A stretch of DNA of 64,000 nucleotides from contig NC_088304.1 of the NCBI RefSeq assembly GCF_032854445.1, forward strand, positions 16,963,850 to 17,027,849, written 5' to 3'. The notes below the pieces were generated by a model. The model did no database searches. It saw only the letters and a program-made list of their open reading frames with translations, and was not told the origin of the DNA. Origin of the DNA: Liolophura sinensis (Eukaryota; Mollusca; Polyplacophora; Chitonida; Chitonidae). The translations under genes were made by a program, and so were the position numbers. Of this stretch, positions 1 to 9,767 are shown in pieces. The number at the start of each line of letters is the position of its first letter. The first letter of the stretch is position 1.

Positions 1-130
1 TATACCTGGGATATGGGTAGCCCCAGACTCGATACTCTCTTTACACTGGGCTAGGCCAGCCTTGAATAAGGAGAGGAGTTGACGTAGCCACATGGGGCTA
101 TGATATGGGTAGCCATGAAAGGAATTAGTA
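1..130. repeat. Partial copy of dispersed repeat family D
   Basis: This stretch shares short blocks with the repeat arms found around 5113-5320 and 6770-6980. Shared blocks are TATACCTGGGATAT, CTCTTTACACTGGGCTAG and GAGTTGACGTAGCCACATGGGGCT (compare 6950-6972). The order is rearranged, so this is a diverged or scrambled copy. The class of the element is unknown, and the window edge cuts it. Confidence 0.5.
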
Positions 131-435
131 CCTCCTCCAGTGTTTATGACGATTGGTGTTGGAACGAACATAGAAGTCGTAACAGTAGCTGTAGGGGGAA
201 GAGCCGTTGTTTGGCACGTAATTTAATCAAATTAAGCATGCCAGGGCTTTGAAATTGGAAGTTGTCAGATTTTCTCTTACGAAAAATTATGCTATGGAAA
301 TCAGTTCTGTTTTCAAGGAATCAACTTTCGACTCCATGGTACCGCATAGCTGCACCAGAAAGTTGTTCTGTAAGACAGAAGATGTCGAACCACCAGTGAC
401 ATTGCCCTTATTTCTGTTAGTGTCCATGTTCACAG
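131..435. other. No recognisable gene
   Basis: I see no splice-bounded coding exon, RNA gene or clear repeat here. The open frame that crosses it continues into a SINE fragment and is not gene-like. Confidence 0.5.
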
Positions 436-598
436 TGGAAGGAAACCGCGCAGAACCCATGGGGAAACCCACAACCATCTGCAGTTTACCAACAGACCTT
501 CCCACTTACGAACGGAGAGGAAGCCAGCTTGAGCTGGACCTCACAGTGACCGCATTGGTGAGGGGCTCTTGGGTCACTGCGCCATGCTGTAGTGCTAC
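436..598 (-). repeat. SINE family A, 3'-truncated fragment
   Basis: Minus-oriented copy of the tRNA-derived SINE that recurs through the window. It keeps the middle block (GGAAACCGCGCAGAACCC through AGCTTGAGCTGG) and the tRNA-like head (ACCGCATTGGTGAGGGGCTC, GGTCACTGCGCCATGC). The 3' domain and ATTT tail seen in complete copies are missing. Confidence 0.8.
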
Positions 599-935
599 CC
601 ACCCGGGCAACGGAGGCATCTCACACAGCATAAAGTGAATCGATACAACTGACCAGCTCTCAACTCGTTAGATAGCTACCTGGAGAACTGCATATTTACA
701 TATTATGGATAAACTGCACACATCCACAGTCTGTCACCACTGACCATTCACTTAGCATAATATAGTTCACTGTGAATTCAATCTACACACAGTGAGAGAT
801 CAAGAGACTCAATAAACACTCCACCAGTAACAAATGTATTTCTGTGGGGTTACATGCTTTTGTAATGCTTGTTCATTTCAGCACAAAACAGTGCTGACAA
901 GCCTGCAGCATAACTTTTGGGTACAGGCTATTGTA

Positions 936-1198
936 TGTATGTATTTATTTATTTGATTGGTGTTTTACGCCGTACTCAAGAATATTTCACTTATACGACG
1001 GTGGCCAGCATTATAGTGGGAGGAAACCGGGCACAGCCCGGGGGAAACCCACGACCATCTGCAGGTTGCTGGCAGACCTTGCCACTTATGGCTGGACAGG
1101 AAGCCAGCATCAGCTGGGCTTGATTTCACGGCGACCGCATTGATGAGAGGCTTCTGGGTCATTACGCTGCGCTAACGAACTGAGCCAAGGAGTCCCCC
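936..1198 (-). repeat. SINE family A, full-length copy with target-site duplication
   Basis: Complete minus-oriented copy. The ATTT-type tail lies at the left, followed by the conserved 3' domain (GATTGGTGTTTTACGCCGTA, CTCAAGAATATTTCAC), the middle block, and the tRNA-like head at the right (GGGTCATTACGCTGCGCTAA). CAGGCTATTGTA at 924-935 is repeated exactly at 1199-1210, so these are target-site duplications made by LINE-type retroposition. The conserved 3' domain resembles the Nin-DC type domain of metazoan SINEs. That family name is from memory and needs a database match. Confidence 0.92.
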
Positions 1199-1500
1199 CA
1201 GGCTATTGTACCTGGCTTTGAAGGATACAGGTATATGAAAGAGTATGGTTGTTTTTCTAATAGACTTTGAAACTCTTTTCACAGATATTTGATGAATTTG
1301 TGTAGTGGGAGAGATGATAGTGGAGACTGAGACCATTTATAATACTTGACCTTACCAAGTGTGGCAGCCTACCATGGTAGACAGGTGAACGTCGTATACG
1401 ATTACGAGGTTCGAAACAATGGAATTGATGTAAGATGTCATGGACTCCGGCACCTGAGAAAATCACTATCCAATCCCAGAGGATTTAATGCTGAGTACAC

Positions 1501-1596
1501 TAAACGGATATAGGCCTGCTTCAAACCCTGAACAAACGGATATAGGCCTGCTTCAAACCCAGGACAAACGGATATTGGCCTGCTTCAAACCCCAGA
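1501..1596. repeat. 32-bp tandem repeat, 3 copies
   Basis: Three adjacent copies of a 32-bp unit, each containing AAACGGATAT(A/T)GGCCTGCTTC and AAACCC, begin at 1501, 1533 and 1565. Copies differ by only a few bases. Confidence 0.9.
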
Positions 1597-1739
1597 CCAA
1601 TGCAACCCCAGAATGTGTGTGAAGACAACGACCACTGACCATGACCAAAAGTCTGTCTGGAACTCCCCAACATTTGATGGACTTTGTGAAGTGAACAACA
1701 TAAAGTAAGAGACTGTTCATATGTAATAAAAAAAAAAAA

Positions 1740-2560
1740 AGAGACTTTTTGGAATGAACAGTTCCCGATTTCAGTTGAATCAGGACACCAATTACATTAA
1801 ATGGACATTTATCTAGTCAGGTAGACTCTCAGTTGAGTTCAGTGTCCATTTCATTGCTAGTGAACAACCATTCATAACGCTTACATGGTCTTGTTCCTGA
1901 TTGCAAAGTTCCATGAAATCCAGCTGTGGGGAGATGCTCTAAGAAGGACAGAAAGACCAAATTCTATGTTTAGACGGGAATAACTTCGGAAAAACATTGA
2001 TGTGGTACAACCCAAATACCACACACACACATCCTTATATGGCCTTATATGTAGGCTACAAAGTTTCATGAAAATCATCATCTACAAGTCTTGAATCTAC
2101 ATTTAAGTCTCGTTAACACTGGAAGTAATTGATACAACTGAGCTCAAACAATCACATGCACATTCCCACATGGTTTCCGTCATGCTTGCAAAGTTTCGTG
2201 AAAATCCAATCAAAATTGCAGGAGGATTGAGTGTTGAGACGGTTCTCTAATTCTTTTAAAATTTGCAACACCTGGTCTGCTCATTTTAGCCAATATATAT
2301 GCAACTCTCTCATGAATATTGATTTTCTTTTTTCTCGCATGGTTAGACCATATAATGACAAACATACTCATATCTTTACCTTTTCAAAAGGCTGGTAAAC
2401 AATTGTAATATTATGCTTTCAACACTACTAATATCTAACCCAAATTTTAGAAGAACTAGGGTAATGATTATGGACAGAGACACAACTGGATGGACAGACA
2501 GCCTGACTGCTATCCCCAACCCTCCTCAACACAAACCCAAAAGAACCCCAAAAGGAAACA
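1740..2560. repeat. Degenerate interspersed repeat with recurring AAAGTTTCATGAAA motif
   Basis: Variants of GCAAAGTTTCATGAAAATCC occur at about 1900, 2055 and 2190, and a GGACAGACAG-type run sits near 2490. The pattern suggests a decayed dispersed element common in molluscan non-coding DNA. No reading frame supports a gene. Confidence 0.4.
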
Positions 2561-3746
2561 CTTACAAGAATGTGTAATTTATTGCAATTATCCTTCACAC
2601 TGTTTACCACAGAAAAAAACACATACTAGACAAAGCAAAGAGATTAAATAACAAACAAAGGCTGTATAACAAAGTTAACCAAAAAACAAGCATCAAATAA
2701 ATTGCACCTTTTACACAATCTGCAAATATTCGTTTCACATAAAAAAGAACATTGCATTTCATAAGATATCCACAGTAATATGTGGATATATGAAGCCTGT
2801 CCAACTTTCTTGTTTCTTCATCATTGATGCAAATTAATAAGTATCATACCATACTCAGCCAAGCTATTAAGTTAATTAACTGGTGAATCTAGACACTGTA
2901 GGCTATCATAAAAAATATGTTTGTTTCACATTATGAGACCAACGATGTAAATATGGTATATAGAGCCCCACTGTTTTGGACAGAATTTTAAATCAGTTGG
3001 CTTCAACTCCATTCAAACGGTAGCCATTCTAGTTTTTGATGGACACTACAAAATGAATGTGGCCTAAAGCCATTCTGTCAACAGTTCAAATATTATAACT
3101 TGAAGTCACCAAATATGCCATCTAAATTCAATCCTAATAATTTATAAATACTTTTAATATACTGTAATTTTTCAACCTTTATGCACCTTTGCAAGATGTT
3201 TATTCAAGCATATTCTGGGAGCATTATTTTGTGTAGACTGATGAAAATTGTACTTTTGATAAAGCCCAGAAATTGGTAGTTTTGCCTCCAAAACAAAATC
3301 AATATGGTCCATAAATCATACTGAAAGTTGGTCTTTCATATGCAAAAGGTTGAGGAATTGGTGTAACAACAACTTGAGTTTCATCTTCAAGCTTGATTGA
3401 TAGACAAATTACTCAACAAAAATCAGTAACATCAACACACCTGAACTGTAGTCATTTTCTGCAGACTTCATTTTTTGCCACATGAAGTCAAAACTGCAAA
3501 AAAATGGATCAAAGAGCACAACGAAAAACATGCTTGCATTATGCATCAAAAATTTATAGCCAGAAAAATAGATAATCAAAATGTTGCATCCGCAAAACTG
3601 ATATAATTTATGAACAACACCTGCAGCAGATTTCAAACAATATGTTTGCAGAACTACATGTTCATGCAATGTGATGAAGCATTAATATTTCATGTCACTA
3701 CACAGACAGCCATGAACAATTCTGCTGAGTTTTGACCTACAAACTA
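2561..3746. other. LIAT1 3' flank, mostly unique AT-rich DNA
   Basis: This lies downstream of the LIAT1-like stop on the minus strand. AATAAA signals read on the minus strand at 3199-3204 and 2578-2583, so one of them may end the transcript. Otherwise nothing recognisable. Confidence 0.4.
3199..3204 (-). terminator. Candidate poly(A) signal for the LIAT1-like gene
   Basis: TTTATT on the plus strand reads AATAAA on the minus strand, about 540 nt past the stop codon. The hexamer is common by chance in AT-rich DNA. Transcript ends are needed to decide. Confidence 0.3.
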
Positions 3747-6700
3747 TTAACAATCCACAAATATCTTCTTCTCAACGGTGTGAACGGTCGCTGGAACAAG
3801 GGACTGAACCGAGATAAATCCTGAAGCACACTGTTGGACAGTTATCTCCCCTGTCTCATTGGCATAAGTTATGTCTTTCTGTAAGCTTGCTGGATTTCCA
3901 GTTTCATTGTATTCTGAGGCCCAAGCAAGTCCCTTTGCCTGAGCTGCTGCCAGGTATCTCTTACGGCGATTTATTTTATACATGTTTATCCTTTCTTCTT
4001 CTTTATCCAGGTCTTCCACACTGAACTCCCAGCGCAAAGCTTCTGATTTTTCACTTGTTTTATCCACTGGCTCAGCATCCATTTTAGCCTCTGAGTCTTT
4101 CAAAGTCTTCAGTTTTGCACAAGATTTGGTGTTTTGAAGAAAAGCATTTGAGGATTTGGATTTGTTAAATGTTGACGTTTTCCGGATGCCATTTGAGCCA
4201 AGACATCGCTGTTGAGGTTTGGCAGCCACACTTCGAGAGCGACCAGTTTGGGCAGCCTGAGTTTTGCTTTTCACATTACACACAGAGAGAGATTCTGTGA
4301 AAACGACTGCATTGCTGGAGTAGCTTGTTAATGTGGGAGTCTGTTCCCGAATGTCCGTCTGACTGTTACCATTTGTTGAAATTAAGCTGATAGTGGACTC
4401 TGATAGATCTGTATTGACACTAGGTGACTCTGTTGGGGACAAACTCCCTGACACGCCATTGGGGGATGAGAGAGGGCTGACTTTAGGATGCTGCTGCGGA
4501 TCTGAAAGATTGCAATACAACAAAATAGGTTATCTGCAGTTGTAATAAAAGTTAGTTAATTCTACCAATGAGTCACACCTACTTACTGATGACTTTGACC
4601 AAGACCACATGCGTCCATTGCCTTTGCACGTACATGTAGTTGTAAGTTGGTACAAGAGCTCTTGTACCCAGCGAAGAGAGCCCAATATAGGTGTCATGTA
4701 CTTGTAAGTTAAATTCATTTACCCATCCTACTCGTGAAATATGGTAAATATGGATGCCAATATGCTGGTTGTTATGATACCTGTCCAGTTAAAAGCATTA
4801 TGGGAAAACTATCAAGAATTACATGTATCCATCACTCCAGAATCTAAAATTTCTCTGCACTTAACACTTTGGATTTTCACTGCCCAAAGAAGCACATGAT
4901 CATTAAACTTGTTCCTCCTCTGCAACTCCTAACCATAGTTGGTGTAAGAGACTATACTTAGTACTTATCACTTGCATAAGCATTGCTCTTTCTATTTTTT
5001 TGTTTCTTTTGTTTGCCTTATCTTTCATGTGTACAAAAGTTGTTGGAGATGGATCTTGAATATTACTGATGGGTGTTTACACACTACAACGCATTCTTAT
5101 TTTGAAGTATATGTAGGACCTTAAACCTTAGGTGACTATTTCTACACCTCTCTTTATACTGGGCTGGCGAAGGAGTATCGTTGCCACAGGAGCAACCAAT
5201 GGTAAACCGTACAACAATTCACGCCATGTCCAATAAGCCCTCTCTAAACAATGGCTGTGGTCCAAAACTTGTGTCAGCTTTGGTTCTTTCCTCTCAGCTG
5301 GCCTGCACACGCAACATCTCAGCTGGCCTGCACGCTCAACATCTCAGCTCACCTGCATGCTCAACATCTCAGCTGGCCTGCACGCTCAACATCTCAGCTT
5401 GCCTGCATGCTCAACATCTCAGCTTGCCTACACACTCAACATCTCAGCTTGCCTGCACGCTCAACATCTCAGCTTGCCTGCATGCTCAACATCTCAGCTC
5501 GCCTGCATGCTCAACATCTCAGCTCGCCTGCACGCTCAACATCTCAGCTTGCCTGCATGCTCAACATCTCAGCTGGCCTGCACGCTCAACATCTCAGCTG
5601 GCCTGCACGCTCAACATGTCAGCTCGCCTGCACGCTCAACATCTCAGCTTGCCTGCATGCTCAACATCTCAGCTCGCCTGCATGCTCAACATCTCAGCTC
5701 GCCTGCACGCTCAACATCTCAGCTTGCCTGCATGCTCAACATCTCAGCTGGCCTGCACGCTCAACATCTCAGCTTGCCTGCATGCTCAACATCTCAGCTC
5801 GCCTGCATGCTCAACATCTCAGCTCGCCTGCACGCTCAACATCTCAGCTTGCCTGCATGCTCAACATCTCAGCTGGCCTGCACGCTCAACATCTCAGCTG
5901 GCCTGCACGCTCAACATGTCAGCTCGCCTGCACGCTCAACATCTCAGCTTGCCTGCATGCTCAACATCTCAGCTGGCCTGCATGCTCAACATCTCAGCTG
6001 GCCTGCACGCTCAACATGTCAGCTTGCCTGCACGCTCAACATCTCAGCTGGCCTGCACGCTCAACATCTCAGCTTGCCTGCATGCTCAACATCTCAGCTC
6101 GCCTGCATGCTCAACATCTCAGCTCGCCTGCATGCTCAACATCTCAGCTGGCCTGCATGCTCAACATCTCAGCTGGCCTGCACGCTCAACATCTCAGCTT
6201 GCCTGCATGCTCAACATCTCAGCTGGCCTGCATGCTCAACATCTCAGCTCGCCTGCATGCTCAACATCTCAGCTCGCCTGCATGCTCAACATCTCAGCTC
6301 GCCTGCATGCTCAACATTTCAGCTGGTCTGCATGCTCAACATCTCAGCTGGCCTGCACGCTCAACATCTCAGCTTGCCTGCATGCTCAACATCTCAGCTT
6401 GCCTGCATGCTCAACATCTCAGCTGGCCTGCACGCTCAACATCTCAGCTGGCCTGCACGCTCAACATCTCAGCTCGCCTGCACGCTCAACATGTCAGCTC
6501 GCCTGCACACTCAACATCTCAGCTCGCCTGCACGCTCAACATCTCATGTGGTATTAGGACACACGAGACCCAAATTCACCTCACAATCATTGCTAAAGCA
6601 GCAGCCATTTTGCCTTCACCAGTTATGGGTCTTATAAGAAAAAGTTATCATTCCTAGGTGGCTCATGCGTGTTAAACCTGAAAAGACTAGCCTAATGGCC

Positions 6701-9430
6701 ACCTTGTTTGGAAATGGGTTGCCGTGTCGTAAATATGGGGTTGATATGCCATTACCAAATGGAATATACCTGGGATATTGCGTGTGCGGGCGACCTGAGA
6801 AGTAAAAACCAAAGATGACACCAGTTTCGGACCGTAGCCACTGGTTTAGAGAGGAATTATCGGACATGGCATGAATCAGTGTATGGTTGGTTTACCATCG
6901 GTTGCCCCTCTGGCTTCGATACCCTGCTAGCCCAGTATAAAGAGAGAAGTTGAAGTAAGCACCTGGGGCTCATAGGACCTATGTGTTCAGTGGGTTTATC
7001 TCATTTTTGTCACACATATACTGGAAATCCAACATCACGCCCCAATGACTTTATGAAAAATTATTATTTTTTCCCTGTCTGTCCCACACCTACACAGTAC
7101 ACTACCTTTGGTCTTAGGCTTTATCTTTTTCATATTAGTTACAATTTCATTACACTGTCATAGAGCATACCATAATGACCCGAAATATTCCACGGAAATG
7201 TCAGCAATGGTGGCTCACAAGAACTTGTTAGTCGTGCGACAAAACCTGCAATATGACTGGTTTAAAGGAGCTTCACAGCTGACAGTGAAAACAAGTCCAG
7301 CTGAGCTGTGACAAAGGCGGGGTATTAATTTGTGCAACCATCGACGGAAAGATGAATGTGGTTACTAAGAAATCTTTCTTCAAAATTAATAGATAGGTAA
7401 GGTCATCATTAAGGAGACATATGGCACGCATGCGCAGCCAGGCAGCTGGATCTCAGCACTTTATCAGTCCGGTGCCCTAGTACCCTAAGCACTGTAAAGG
7501 AGTGACTGGGCGGAGACTGTGGTAATTCTTCCCACCAGGGTGAAGGGGACCCAGCTATGACTACACGAGGAAGCATGGCATAGTCATCCAGGGCTATACA
7601 AGGAAAAGACTTTATAGTATTGGACAAGGTGGACGGGAAGTATACCTTTTGTGGAAAAAAAGTTTGTATTCTCATGCACTAATATAGGACTGATCAACTG
7701 AGCCAATCTGTAAAACGGGTTGGAAGTTAGGGGTAAGATGACCACCCTTTCGTGTCAAAAACAAAATGGCTACACAGTGTTAAAGCATTAGAGGAAAAGG
7801 TCACTTTTTGCTACTTTGCTACCAGTAAGGCCGAGTTGTATAAAATACACCACGAAAGCTCTGCAGAAATACTCAGACTATCTGGAAAGTTGAAAATTAT
7901 ACAAATCCAACGGATACAAGATTGCTGACAGTGATTCAAAAACAGGCATTTTCCTATGCTACGATGTTCCGAGGACCATTTTCTTCACCTACGCCATCTG
8001 TTATTACAGAGATCACATGGTCTCTAGCTTCCGATCCATCTTTCAAAATAAGAGAACAGGCTGTGATGGACAGACAGACAGACTGACATCTAAATGGACT
8101 CAGTGTCCAAAATTAAAATTCTGACATTCATCGAGTCCATCACTGACTCTCAAAAAACATGGTGCGGAGTTTGAACTTCCATCTCCTTCCCACTTATGGC
8201 AATCTTACTCACCCTCTCTGCTTGTTTATAGGTAAGTTTATGGTAGACTCTATAAAACTATCCTCTTAACTTAATACCCTCTCCTGTAAAACTAATTAAC
8301 TCACTGCGAGGTGGTCACAATGACTGCTAGAACTTTGGCAGTACCAAGAACCTTACCGTCGACAGCCACTTTCAAGTGTCACATGACTTACCTCTAGGTT
8401 TGAAATGCAACTGAGTTTTGGTATTGAAATCCTCAAGAAAACTTATATATTTTGATTGCCATCTGCAAGAACAACATCAACCTTCTTAATTCAATCCTAA
8501 AGGCAAAAAAAAGAACTTGTATTTTTAGTGTAAGTAAGTTTGGGTGCCGTGAGTGAGGATCTCATTGAGATCGGCTCCATTAAGTTGGAGCGCGCAGATG
8601 TGCGCTGATTTTTTTGAGAGGTGACGATGGACTCAAGTGTTACGATGAAAGTCAGAAATGTAAAATAACACACTGAGTCCATCTAGATGGACTACCACAT
8701 TACCAGTCCCAGCAACCCTACAGCTGTTTTAAGCGCCAACAAATCAGTCAAATGGAATTTTGTGTTCAAACAAATGGCACATTTTGCAAGTCTTCAGGCA
8801 TGCATTTCCATGGGTATAGAACCTATCGTAAATAACGGGGATGTTAGAATGGCAAGACTTCAACAACAACGTCACCAACAGCCACAGAAAATTGTTTAAC
8901 TCAGCAAGTTTTCCTGACATAATTTTCCAGTTAAGCAAACATTATGCAAGATATCTGGGTTCACCATGCAGGTCAGTCCATGTCCTGCTGGGCAGCAACC
9001 AGCAGTATTCTCATACAGTGGCAGCACAGATTAAATTTACCCCAGGATGGAATAGTGCATGTCCATTGATGATTGCCGGTGGTCCATTATTCGGGTGGTC
9101 GATGTTTTGCTGTCATTGCGGTGGCTAGAAAATATTGGGTTATACGTTTCAGCAATTACGCATACTGGTAAGCAAACTTTAAATCAAGGCGAAGTTGAAG
9201 AGCCTACCAATGGTTGCATGACTGAGACTGACGGCTTCCTTTCCTCTGTCGGTATCAAATCCACCTTGTGTGACTTCTTGTGGGCCATTTGCCAGCTTAT
9301 CAGACTCACTCAGAATACCTCGTTTGCTCTTTTTACGTTTCTTATTTGATTTTTTACTGCGTTTTTCTCTTTCAGATATACTTGATCGTCTCGTTAATGA
9401 CTTGAACATCGACTTCGTTTCCATTGTCAT
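3747..9430 (-). CDS. LIAT1: LIAT1-like protein (ligand of ATE1), two exons
   Basis: Exon 1 is 9430-9208 and exon 2 is 4501-3747. The donor ATTG|GTAGGC and acceptor TTTCAG|AT join in phase 1 and give 325 residues. Residues 20-37 are a lysine/arginine-rich stretch (SERE, KRSKKSNKKRKKSKR). Residues about 80-225 are low-complexity Ser/Thr/Pro/Lys sequence, probably disordered. Residues 228-265 hold the recognisable domain: ALRW, then EEERINMYKINRRKRY and AAAQAKG. This matches the conserved region I recall from vertebrate LIAT1, which binds the arginyltransferase ATE1 and stimulates N-degron arginylation; vertebrate LIAT1 is also lysine-rich near its N-terminus. A second possible start is Met3. 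The 4.7-kb intron holds a minisatellite and a foldback repeat. The gene is head-to-head with EXO5. Splice fit is strong; the family call rests on one short domain. Confidence 0.75.
5113..5320 (+). repeat. Family D repeat, left arm of an inverted pair
   Basis: This matches the reverse complement of 6770-6980 along most of its length. Shared blocks include CTCTCTTTATACTGGGCT, GGTAAACC, GCCATGTCC, CCTCTCTAAAC and the stretch leading to TCTCAG...CACACGCAA. It lies in the LIAT1 intron and runs directly into the minisatellite. Confidence 0.8.
5296..6545. repeat. 25-bp minisatellite, about 50 copies
   Basis: The unit reads CTCAGCTNGCCTGCAYGCTC plus AACAT, 25 bp, where N is G, T or C and Y is C or T. 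About 50 head-to-tail copies fill 1.25 kb. Because 25 is not a multiple of 3 and no unit phase contains a plus-strand stop, all three plus frames stay open for more than 400 codons. That is a by-product of the unit, not evidence of protein coding, and the minus frames are closed by TGA. The first unit has CACACGC, like the single copy in the flanking family D arms, while later units have CACGCTC. The array sits inside the LIAT1 intron. Confidence 0.97.
6770..6980 (-). repeat. Family D repeat, right arm of an inverted pair
   Basis: Reverse-complement partner of 5113-5320. It includes TATACCTGGGATATTGCGTG, a single copy of the sequence related to the minisatellite unit (CGTGTGCGGGCGACCTGAGA on this strand), and AGCCCAGTATAAAGAGAGAA. 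The two arms plus the array form a foldback-like unit of about 1.9 kb. Confidence 0.8.
6981..8086. other. LIAT1 intron, no further gene seen
   Basis: Intronic DNA of the LIAT1-like gene. Open frames here are short, with no splice support or recognisable domain. A small partial palindrome surrounds GCATGGCATAGTCATCC near 7576. Confidence 0.5.
8087..8689. repeat. Foldback or MITE-like element, arms of about 75 bp
   Basis: Left arm 8087-8157 and right arm 8609-8689 are imperfect reverse complements. Shared blocks are CATCTA(A/G)ATGGACTCAGTGT, TTCTGAC(A/T)TTCATCG, GAGTCCATC and CTCTCAAAAAA. About 450 bp lie between them with no transposase. It sits in the LIAT1 intron. I did not find convincing target duplications. 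Confidence 0.7.
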
Positions 9431-9767
9431 GAGAGAAAAACTGCATTGTTTGCTTAGGTAATGATATCAGGACGTTGCCTCTCAGCTGTCATCTTCAGTC
9501 TGGCCTTATCACGTCTGTTGTAAACTCTGGTCATTTCCACTGAGAAATTTAGTTCAACATGTTAACGAGTAAATTCTTGATATATACGTCTAAGAACAAC
9601 ACGAAGTATCATTTGTTTCCATCTTGAAAAAGTTTTCAAGAAAATATGTGCGTTGTTAGACATTAAAGAAGCCGTAAATACTCCGAGTTGGTGGGCGCAC
9701 GAATTTTTTGTTACCAAGAAAAGACAATGTCCGGTGCAACCGAACTTTTTGAAATGGAGCGCGGGTT
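9431..9767. promoter_or_regulatory. Presumed bidirectional promoter between LIAT1 and EXO5
   Basis: Only 337 bp separate the two divergent start codons. I see no TATA box. Head-to-head spacing this short usually means a shared promoter, so this is inferred from arrangement rather than motifs. Confidence 0.6.

Noticed and set aside
1500-1600. Possible CRISPR-like array of three repeats
   Set aside because: The 32-bp units abut directly with no spacers, and the context is eukaryotic.
5181-6657. Three overlapping plus-strand open frames of more than 420 codons, apparently a Cys/His-rich repeat protein
   Set aside because: They are the three phases of a 25-bp minisatellite inside an intron. No start context, splice signal or domain supports translation.
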